Origin: Roseburia sp.
Lineage (GTDB): Bacteria; Bacillota; Clostridia; Lachnospirales; Lachnospiraceae
Assembly: GCA_030844625.1 (NCBI GenBank)
Contig: JAUUNJ010000111.1
Location: 1-7,753, forward strand
DNA: 7,753 bases
Direction: 5' to 3'
Of this stretch, positions 1 through 5,080 are shown one piece after another. The position numbers and the translations under genes are program-made. A model generated the notes under the pieces. It did no database searches, was not told the origin of the DNA, and saw only the letters and a list, made by a program, of their open reading frames with translations. The stretch's first letter is position 1. The number at the start of each line of letters is the position of its first letter.

Positions 1-64
1 ATTTGCCTGCTCCCTTCTCAAAATTCAGTTCAAATACTGCTCTCTGGTTCTCATCCACTGTCAT
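1..64 (-). CDS. 5' end of an unrecognised reading frame, overlapping the parB stop
   Basis: Shifted by +1 relative to parB, a reading frame stays open to the left edge. From an ATG at 64-62 it reads MTVDENQRAVFELNFEKGAG and then K at the edge (21 codons), overlapping the last 14 bases of parB. No convincing Shine-Dalgarno sequence precedes the ATG. The frame is also open upstream (LKTVI before the Met), so it could be the 3' body of another gene fused to parB by a deletion rather than a new start. I do not recognise the peptide. That it is coding is only an inference from its amino-acid-like composition and from the other two frames being blocked here. Confidence 0.3.
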   Translation of the reverse strand, partial: MTVDENQRAVFELNFEKGAGK

Positions 65-602
65 GATGACCGTTTTCAAGCATTTCAGGAATAAGTTCTG
101 TTATTTTGATATATCTTTGAACCTGCTTGGGGCTGTCTCCACATTCTTCTCCAATGAGCTCAATGCTTTTCTTTCCCAAATTATGGTCTACCTGACCACA
201 TTTTCTTCTTCCTGCCTTCCTTTTGATTGCTTCATACTTCATTTTGTAAGCAAATGCTTTTTCGCTTGGACTAATCATTTCCCGTTGTAAATTTGAATCA
301 ACCATAGATACAACCGCTTCATCATCTTTTAATACGCGAATGATCACAGGTACCTTACGATAACCAATCTTTTCAGCTGCAAATTTTCTTCTGTGGCCTG
401 AAATGATCTCATAAGTTCCATCCTGCCTAGTTCTGACTATCAGAGGATTTAATATTCCATACTTCTTAATACTCTCCTGCAATTCAATCATCTGACTGTC
501 CGCCTGAACCTTGAATGGATGGTTTACAAATCCCCGAAGTCTTTCCAGCTCAATCTCTACAACTCTTTCATCCTGATCCAGCAATTCCTTCTTTTCTTCC
601 AT
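51..602 (-). CDS. ParB/RepB/Spo0J-family partition protein, C-terminally shortened
   Basis: 183 residues. The first frame codon, TTG at 608, abuts the ribosome binding site, so I take the ATG at 602-600, six bases after AAAGGAAG (616-609). Residues about 12-100 form the ParB N-terminal domain, with the CTP-binding GHRRKFAA motif (69-76) and the NLQRE box (104-108). A helix-turn-helix region follows (about 145-180, with GDSPKQVQRYIKITELIPEM). Family members of this Tn1549-like type are usually nearer 280-300 residues, with a C-terminal dimerisation domain. Here the frame runs into ENGHHDSG and stops, so that domain is absent. ParB proteins bind parS-like sites and help segregate plasmids or circularised conjugative elements. 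No parA is visible upstream, where non-coding DNA with a structured leader lies. It is probably a remnant of an integrative conjugative element; whether the shortened protein works is unclear. Confidence 0.83.
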   Translation of the reverse strand: MEEKKELLDQDERVVEIELERLRGFVNHPFKVQADSQMIELQESIKKYGILNPLIVRTRQDGTYEIISGHRRKFAAEKIGYRKVPVIIRVLKDDEAVVSMVDSNLQREMISPSEKAFAYKMKYEAIKRKAGRRKCGQVDHNLGKKSIELIGEECGDSPKQVQRYIKITELIPEMLENGHHDSG

Positions 603-626
603 AGGCAACTTCCTTTCTCTGAACGC

Positions 627-688
627 AAAAAAGCCCGTCCAGAATAGATTGTATTTATCTAATCTGAGCGGACTCTTCCGACAGGCCT
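627..688 (-). promoter_or_regulatory. Structured leader with intrinsic terminator just before parB (possible attenuator)
   Basis: On the minus strand, GCCTGTC (686-680) can pair with GACGGGC (639-633) over seven base pairs, counting one G-U. The second arm is followed at once by six U residues (632-627). Inside lies a second hairpin, CAGATTAGAT (666-657) with ATCTATTCTG (649-640), nine of ten paired around a seven-base loop. The U-tract ends about ten bases before the parB ribosome binding site. This position is typical of a cis-acting attenuator or riboswitch-like element, but it could also be the terminator of an upstream transcript. I do not recognise the GGAAGAGTCCGCT internal segment as a known class. 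Confidence 0.5.
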
Positions 689-781
689 GATATCACAGAC
701 AAGAATATAGTGTTTTGTTTCACTGCTTTTCCTAATTTTACACCCTAAAACTCATCCTACACTGTAGTTAATCCCTCTGGG

Positions 782-872
782 TGACGGCTAGGAAAGTGTG
801 AATTGGTGACAAGCATCCATCCCCGCTGACAAAATCAGTATTTTCAGCCTTGTTTCGCTGACAAATTTGTCA
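782..872. repeat. Repeated TGAC(A) motifs with a 14-bp perfect palindrome
   Basis: The non-coding stretch between parB and the tRNA fragment holds the palindrome TGACAAATTTGTCA (859-872) and two copies of CGCTGACAAA (824-833 and 856-865), 32 bases apart. Two weaker relatives are GGTGACAAG (805-813) and GTGACGG (781-787). Such arrays can be operator, partition or replication/transfer-origin sites, and a ParB-family gene lies just downstream. None matches the chromosomal parS consensus. Function is unknown; the repeats themselves are plain in the sequence. The rest of 689-893 shows no gene. Confidence 0.4.
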
Positions 873-893
873 CTGAAATTACAATTCTGCATG

Positions 894-928
894 AAAAAAG
901 CGGCAATGAAACTATCTTCATTACCGCT
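894..928 (-). terminator. Intrinsic terminator following the tRNA fragment
   Basis: AGCGGTAATGAA (928-917) pairs with TTCATTGCCGCT (910-899), eleven of twelve positions plus a G-U or A-C mismatch depending on strand, around a six-base loop. It is followed on the minus strand by a run of six T (899-894). No comparable T-run follows on the plus strand. It lies ten bases beyond the tRNA 3' end, as expected for the native terminator of a tRNA gene, and would also end any transcript from the promoter at 1239-1267. Confidence 0.8.
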
Positions 929-937
929 AAAAATGAG

Positions 938-978
938 CGTCTCCTATAGGAATCGAACCTACAATAGAGTCTTAGGAG
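938..978 (-). tRNA. 3' half of a tRNA-Arg(CCU): attachment-site-like fragment
   Basis: Read on the minus strand this is a canonical tRNA from position 32 to the discriminator base. It has anticodon loop CTCCTAA (anticodon CCT, arginine), stem arm GACTC, a four-base variable loop, T arm GTAGG-TTCGATT-CCTAT (one G-U pair), acceptor arm AGGAGAC and G73. CCA is not encoded. The expected 5' half is missing: the bases before the loop (TCGAG) do not pair with GACTC, and no GTCTCCT acceptor strand or D arm occurs upstream. Identity that begins exactly at the anticodon loop and runs to the 3' end is the classical footprint of tyrosine-recombinase integration into a tRNA gene. It is therefore most likely a duplicated att site, not a working tRNA. 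Confidence 0.72.
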
Positions 979-1017
979 CTCGAGATACCACTGTAAATAC
1001 ATACAATGATTAGTCAA

Positions 1018-1215
1018 CCTAAGTCAAGGAAATCCTTGGTTTTCCTAACTATTCTGTTACTCCCTGTCAAAATAAGAAAACCTGTTTTCATCTCTGTAAA
1101 GCACCTTTCGGTGCTCGTCCGGTGCTCGGAGCACCCGGAGGATATAACCATTCCGTTCCATCGAGTTCACTCAGTTGGCCACCATTACGATTCAGCTTCG
1201 TAACAATGATCACTT
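1018..1215 (-). ncRNA. Candidate structured small RNA, undescribed
   Basis: No convincing protein is coded here, yet the minus strand forms a series of hairpins. They are an 11-bp stem 1208-1198/1190-1180 with a seven-base loop, a 9-bp bulged stem (1139-1118) with loop CCG, and a 6-bp stem AGCACC/GGTGCT (1115-1100) closed by a GAAA tetraloop. Two more are GAAAA/TTTTC (1089-1076) followed by TTATTTT, and CAAGG/CCTTG (1038-1025). Three pairs of the first stem are G-U, so it forms fully only in minus-strand RNA. The GAAA loop (GNRA class) also exists only on that strand. A promoter lies 24 bases upstream. RNA could end after the U-rich stretch at 1075-1066 or run through the tRNA fragment to the terminator at 894. 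I do not recognise a known family. Confidence 0.45.
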
Positions 1216-1238
1216 GGTTTTCTTATTAGATTAACTAT

Positions 1239-1267
1239 ATTATAACGTGCTGTAGGTCGGATGTCGA
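1239..1267 (-). promoter_or_regulatory. Near-consensus sigma-A promoter upstream of the structured RNA
   Basis: TCGACA (1267-1262, five of six matches to TTGACA), a 17-base spacer and a perfect TATAAT (1244-1239). Transcription would begin near 1232-1230, just before the first hairpin at 1208. It is the best promoter match in the window and points away from the 1363-2004 gene end, so it most likely serves the 1018-1215 region. The bases from 1268 to the stop codon at 1363 show no further feature. Confidence 0.62.
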
Positions 1268-1362
1268 TGATTTTTTGACCATATTTATTGTTTTATATGT
1301 TTCTTCTCTATCAATTCTGCAAATACTAATTTTTAGACATGACAATAATTTTTCGTCAAAAA

Positions 1363-2004
1363 CTATTTTATAAGCCATCTTTCCCCGTTCGGCATAATAC
1401 GAATATCCCCCGGAAACCTTTCCAGAATCGTGCCGTCATGCAGAGAACGCACCACCGTTTCTTCACGATAGTCTGGGTCTTCATACCAAACATTGAAGTA
1501 AAGTTTGTCTCCATCACGGAAATTAAGCGCTTCTCTATCATTGATTGCGAATCGTACATGTTCTGGCCAGATAATCTCGAATGTACCGTCATTTGGCTGT
1601 CGAGTCAGCGATAACGGTGATGTATGAAGCATCAGATTGTAGCAGTCCTTCACTGCAGATAACGGTAGCCGCGCTACTTCCTGTACTTCCACTTGTTGAT
1701 GCAAGAACCTCATGATGCGGATAACACTCTCTGTAAAGCTCACTACCAGTAGCACAACAGAACTGCCATCATACACTGGTGTGCCAAGATATTGTCCGTC
1801 TGCAGAATGCACAGGCTCATAAATCATGCCGTCTGGGTAATGGATAAGATACAAACGGTTGCTCCGCACAAGGTGTCCCTGTCGGAATAGTTCTTCTGCC
1901 TCATAGAGATCGCCGTGAATATAGTCCGTTGCCCAGTACCATTCGGCGATTCCTCCACGAATAAGTTCCATATTGGTCATACCATGTATATCAATGTTCT
2001 TCAT
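1363..2004 (-). CDS. Conserved-looking protein of unknown function, 213 aa
   Basis: The frame is open to 2103, but the start is placed at the ATG at 2004. GGGAGG lies a proper distance upstream, and the earlier residues (MAIQIEIPACRIKK...) read like translated leader. The protein begins MKNIDIHGMTNMELIRGGIA. It is soluble, acidic and rich in aromatic residues (EWYWATDY, YLIHYPDG, WYEDPDYREE), with alternating hydrophobic stretches that suggest beta strands. It has no signal peptide or membrane segment. Near-repeated phrases such as PDGMIYEP and PNGERWL suggest a compact mixed fold. I cannot assign it to a named domain, although similar proteins appear familiar from Lachnospiraceae as hypotheticals. 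It lies 83 bases after a broken acetyltransferase gene and has no recognisable partner. No clear terminator follows. Confidence 0.78.
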   Translation of the reverse strand: MKNIDIHGMTNMELIRGGIAEWYWATDYIHGDLYEAEELFRQGHLVRSNRLYLIHYPDGMIYEPVHSADGQYLGTPVYDGSSVVLLVVSFTESVIRIMRFLHQQVEVQEVARLPLSAVKDCYNLMLHTSPLSLTRQPNDGTFEIIWPEHVRFAINDREALNFRDGDKLYFNVWYEDPDYREETVVRSLHDGTILERFPGDIRIMPNGERWLIK

Positions 2005-2087
2005 GAATACACCTCCCGTTCCACAAATATATATTACTACAATACTTCGTAAAATTTCGATTTTCTTAATTCTACAAGCTGGAATTT

Positions 2088-2507
2088 CTATTTGTATTGC
2101 CATGTCATTACATAATCTTTTTCTCCGGTAGCCTCATCTAAGCCACTATGCTGAATCTCAAATCCTTCTCTCTTATAAAAAGATATTGCCCGTGCGTTCT
2201 TTTGGTATACGTTCAAGTACAACTTATTCCTTTTATCCTTTGCATAATTCAGCAGAATTTTACCTATACCCTGCGATTGCATTTCACCAGAAACAAAAAT
2301 GCCCTCAACATATTCATCATTTAACCCTATAAAACCCTGTATTTCTGTATCATACTCATACACATAAACCTCTGCTAGTAACAACGCTTCTTTTACTGAT
2401 CTGAAATTGCTTTTCCAGTATTCGGCGGGGATAAAATTATGTGCCTTTATATTTGTATCCAACCATATATCTGCAACTTTATTTATATCATCCCTTTGAA
2501 ATTCTCT
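2088..2507 (-). pseudogene. GNAT-family N-acetyltransferase lacking its start codon
   Basis: The GNAT fold is recognisable: beta strands with EVYVYEYD and EIQGFIGLN, the acetyl-CoA loop QSQGIGK (motif A), then KLYLNVYQKNARAISFYKREGF (motif B region, 22 residues split here as KLYLNVYQKNARAIS and FYKREGF). It ends with YVMTWQYK. The first in-frame start is only a TTG at 2462 without a ribosome binding site. Yet the same frame upstream still codes the family N-terminus, REFQRDDINKVADIWLDTN (2507-2451), where relatives begin about M-I-R. At 2508 the homology ends and no in-frame ATG occurs before a stop near 2645. So the initiation codon and promoter were removed by the event that also cut the AraC gene. 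Relatives acetylate small molecules or protein N-termini; the substrate is unknown. Confidence 0.8.
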
Positions 2508-2678
2508 AAAGAAAGAATCCGATTGGCAAAATCCATGTTTATGACTGAAAACAAGAAATATATCGATATTGCTTTTGAATGTGGATTTAACAGTGTTTCT
2601 TCCTTTAACCGCTCCTTCAAAAAAGTAAAAGGTATTTCACCGCGAGAATTTAAAAATGCAATGATAAAATCCTTATAA
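2508..2678 (+). pseudogene. AraC/XylS-family regulator, C-terminal DNA-binding fragment
   Basis: About 56 residues on the plus strand matching the end of an AraC DNA-binding domain. It starts with KERIRLAKSM and runs through KKYIDIAFECGFNSVSSFNR and SFKKVKGISPREFK, ending at TAA 2676-2678. The second helix-turn-helix signature (I-A-x-x-x-G-F, S-x-F-x-R-x-F-K, G-x-S-P-x-x-F/Y) is complete. The sensor domain and first helix-turn-helix, normally another 200 or more residues, are gone. What precedes it in frame is the antisense of the acetyltransferase gene. No start with a ribosome binding site exists. Such regulators often control sugar-use genes, so it may once have governed the nearby glycosidase; this is inference only. 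Confidence 0.82.
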
Positions 2679-2697
2679 ATTCTTTTAATCACAAATA

Positions 2698-2741
2698 TAC
2701 CCTCTTTCATTAGACTATTATTTTGCTAATGAAAGCGGGTA
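2698..2741 (+). terminator. Strong hairpin after the AraC fragment (terminator)
   Basis: TACCC-T-CTTTCATTAG (2698-2713) pairs with CTAATGAAAG-C-GGGTA (2726-2741), fifteen of sixteen positions, with a 12-base loop. A T-stretch follows on the plus strand after six bases (2747-2751). It probably ended the AraC gene. It also lies 55 bases beyond the stop of the GH120 gene, where it may act in the opposite direction, although the minus-strand T-run is weak (TATATTTG). Confidence 0.62.
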
Positions 2742-2795
2742 CTTCATTTTTAATAATCAATATAGGACTCTAATTTTTTCAAATCTTTATAGTCA

Positions 2796-4760
2796 TTACT
2801 TCGCCAAAGGTCCTGGAATAGTAGATACTCCTCTGTGATTTCCATAAAAATCCACATTAAAGATAATATCCGATTCGTCTCTTTCCTCAAAACGCTGTTC
2901 CGGCTCAAAAGCTTTACCCAAAATGTCACTTGTTATAATACCATTAGAATAATCTCCGAGTATTTCGTAGATATTTGTTTCCAGCTCATAGAATCCATCT
3001 TTTTCCACAAGCTCTACTGTAACTTCCGTATCGGCATCTACAAACTTATCTGTTTCTTTTTTCCATGCTTTAGCACCCATAAGGTATGCATTACCATTTG
3101 CCCAGATTGGCAGATGATCAAAATGCGGCACCGCCAGCTTATCCATATCCGGTTTCTCTACATCCATATCAAATCTAGCAATCCATTCATCATATGTCGG
3201 GTATTCATCCCACACATGATTGCCTACAACCTGATAATACGGAGATTCCTTTGATTCATTATTATCAACCGGATAATACTGTACAAATATATTGTTATAG
3301 AATCTATTATCACCATGAAGAATGGTCATCATCCCAGCAACTTCTGTCCTATGTCTGATGTGATATGGTGTGTAACGACGCTGACTTCTTCCATCCACTT
3401 CCCAATCTGTTCCGGCTCCAACCACTGTGGTGGAACCAAGAATAAGATTATGTACAACCGCCACACCTTCTGTTGCAAGACGGAGACCATATCTAGACAA
3501 CAAAATATTATTATCAATCAAAGTCGGTCCATGACCTACTTCGATAAAGATATCCTGGCTTTCCATACCGCCTTCTAACTTAATAGAACCTTCCGGAACA
3601 TCATTATCATGTAACAGATTTTGTGTAATTCGAGCTCCCTGCGCTTCCCAGTCAAGCCAAATACCCATGGTGTTATGATGAATATGATTTCTTCTGATCA
3701 ACACATCAATTGCCGCATGAAGTTTAATTCCTGAGATTTCCGCACCCCCCAGCTCCATCATATTGTTAATATGATGAATATGATTATCTTCGATAGTTGA
3801 GAAAACACAGCCCATTCTTCCTACAATTCCGGTCTGCTGACAATCATGAATATTGCATCTTCTTACAGTATGAGAGCCAATCTCTTCCTTCAGCCAACCA
3901 TGATACTGTCCGCGGCACACAGCATCTCTCTCCATCTGTGTAGGACTTTTTATATGCTTTCTTGTAAAATAATGGTCATTCTCATCATCGTAATATTTTC
4001 CAAGAGAAATACCGCAACATTTACTGTTTGTAATTTCACAGTCTTCGATTATCCAGCCATATGACCAGTGTGGGCTTATCATACCATCCTGGAACGCTGC
4101 CGGAGGTGCCCATGTAGTAGCTGCCTTTTCTACAAAGAAGCCACTTAAGGTAATGAAATCAACATGCTCTTTCTTTGGCATAAAACATTCTCTTCGCACA
4201 TTAATCTCTACCTTTTCTTTTCGCGGATCTTTTCCTCTAAAATTAGCGTATATAACGGTTTCATCACCTTCCACATAGGCATACCATTTATAAACGCTCC
4301 ACTCTTGTTCCCACGACGGCTTATATACTTCCGCTTTTTCACAAGCTTCTATAGAATCCACTTCGTACATTGCCTTGTCATTCAGATAAACACAGCCTGT
4401 ATGTTTTTCATCCTTGGCAAAATACCAATCCCCATAAACCGGTGTTGTATATGGGTTATAACCATTAAACACGCCATTATTGATTCTGGTCACCCACACA
4501 TCACCTTTATAAAGTTTCCAAGCGTCAACTTCTTCCGCACCGGAAATAATTGCTTTTAAGGGTTCCACCGACCTATAAACAATAGGCGCTTCTTTTGTTC
4601 CACTGTTTACGGGATTTACATACTCTCTGTAAATACCCGGTTTTACTAAGACTTCATCTCCTGCAACCGCAATCTTTGCCGCTTCATTAATTCTTTTAAA
4701 AGGCCTAAATTCGGAACCGTCTCCATCACACCTTGCAGATGCATCTACGTAAATTTTCAT
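2796..4760 (-). CDS. GH120-type beta-xylosidase, right-handed parallel beta-helix, cytoplasmic
   Basis: 654 residues, starting at an ATG six bases after GGGGG. There is no signal peptide or membrane segment, so it acts on imported oligosaccharides. The N-terminus (MKIYVDASARCDGDGSEFRP, then the AAKIAVAGDEVLVKPGIYRE strand) is the DUF1565/beta-helix entry. Several helix-repeat turns follow (EDCEITNS, RRCNIHDCQQTGIVG, EDNHIHHINN, RRNHIHHNTMGIWLDW, IDNNILLSRYGLRL). The motifs GIWLDW and IFIEVGHG match GH120. Asp370 would be the nucleophile and Glu407 the acid/base, with Glu341 a third conserved acid. From memory these correspond to Asp382, Glu405 and Glu353 of Thermoanaerobacterium XylC. The expected role is release of xylose from xylo-oligosaccharides with retention. 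No sugar transporter lies beside it, which is unusual. The family call is fairly sure; the substrate is less so. Confidence 0.84.
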   Translation of the reverse strand: MKIYVDASARCDGDGSEFRPFKRINEAAKIAVAGDEVLVKPGIYREYVNPVNSGTKEAPIVYRSVEPLKAIISGAEEVDAWKLYKGDVWVTRINNGVFNGYNPYTTPVYGDWYFAKDEKHTGCVYLNDKAMYEVDSIEACEKAEVYKPSWEQEWSVYKWYAYVEGDETVIYANFRGKDPRKEKVEINVRRECFMPKKEHVDFITLSGFFVEKAATTWAPPAAFQDGMISPHWSYGWIIEDCEITNSKCCGISLGKYYDDENDHYFTRKHIKSPTQMERDAVCRGQYHGWLKEEIGSHTVRRCNIHDCQQTGIVGRMGCVFSTIEDNHIHHINNMMELGGAEISGIKLHAAIDVLIRRNHIHHNTMGIWLDWEAQGARITQNLLHDNDVPEGSIKLEGGMESQDIFIEVGHGPTLIDNNILLSRYGLRLATEGVAVVHNLILGSTTVVGAGTDWEVDGRSQRRYTPYHIRHRTEVAGMMTILHGDNRFYNNIFVQYYPVDNNESKESPYYQVVGNHVWDEYPTYDEWIARFDMDVEKPDMDKLAVPHFDHLPIWANGNAYLMGAKAWKKETDKFVDADTEVTVELVEKDGFYELETNIYEILGDYSNGIITSDILGKAFEPEQRFEERDESDIIFNVDFYGNHRGVSTIPGPLAK

Positions 4761-4821
4761 CTTCTACCCCCATAGTATTCTGATTATCCCTTGCAATAGC
4801 ACTAATTAATCGCATCAGATT

Positions 4822-4849
4822 ATCATATTTTACATTTTGTATATTTCAA
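4822..4849 (-). promoter_or_regulatory. Likely promoter of the GH120 gene
   Basis: TTGAAA (4849-4844), a 16-base spacer and TATGAT (4827-4822), with the start codon about 60 bases downstream. It lies in the non-coding gap between the ArsC-like relic and the glycosidase, so the gene is probably transcribed on its own. I saw no convincing catabolite-control (cre) site. Confidence 0.45.
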
Positions 4850-4916
4850 AATCTATCCACATCTTCCAATAAACAAAAGCAAACTGTGCCAAAATACTTT
4901 TAATCTGTTCATAATC

Positions 4917-5080
4917 TTATGACCAACTTTTCCAAACCGTTGGTTCATATCCCACTGTAGCCTGCTTACCATTTCTGACAATCGGCGTCTTAATTACCTG
5001 CTGATTTGCAAGAAGTTTTTCTTCGCATTCATCCTATGAAATATATTTTACCACTGCCAGCGCATCTTTATAAGCCTTTT
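4917..5080 (-). pseudogene. Relic of an ArsC/Spx-family (arsenate reductase-like) protein
   Basis: In one frame the minus strand reads KAYKDALAVVKYIS, a TAG stop (5036-5034), then DECEEKLLANQQVIKTPIVR (5033-4974) and NGKQATVGYEPTVWKSWS, ending at TAA 4919-4917. The KTPIVRNGK-ATVGY-P-VWK block is the C-terminal signature of the ArsC/Spx/YffB thioredoxin-fold family, proteins of about 115-120 residues. Only the last 50 or so residues remain. The N-terminal half with the CxxC or CxxS active site is absent, because the frame continues into the end of the MATE gene. The in-frame TAG probably replaced a GAG (Glu). Its 5' end overlaps the last codons of the transporter, so a deletion fused the two. 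Confidence 0.8.

Noticed and set aside
715..723. parS-like half site TGTTTCAC near parB
   Set aside because: The second half of the chromosomal parS palindrome (GTGAAACA) is not there; an eight-base match alone is likely chance.
1057..1161. 34-codon minus-strand frame MERNGYILRVLRAPDEHRKV... inside the structured region
   Set aside because: There is no Shine-Dalgarno sequence and its codons coincide with the hairpins. It could still be a leader peptide, but the evidence favours RNA structure.
1006..1203. 65-codon plus-strand open frame across the hairpin region
   Set aside because: It has no ribosome binding site, reads through the stems of the structured region and gives no recognisable protein. 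The G-U pairs and promoter favour the minus strand as the transcript.
978..1232. tRNA-Arg(CCU) interrupted by a group I intron, as known in some Proteobacteria
   Set aside because: No 5' tRNA half with a GTCTCCT acceptor strand or D arm exists upstream, and I see no group I core. An integration scar explains the half tRNA better.
2483..2710. 75-codon minus-strand frame opposite the AraC fragment
   Set aside because: It is the antisense shadow of the AraC fragment and the terminator hairpin, with no family similarity.
3756..3776. Nine-pair perfect inverted repeat inside the GH120 gene
   Set aside because: It arises from neighbouring His, Asn and Met codons in the HHINNMM beta-helix turn, and the gene is intact, so a regulatory role is unlikely.
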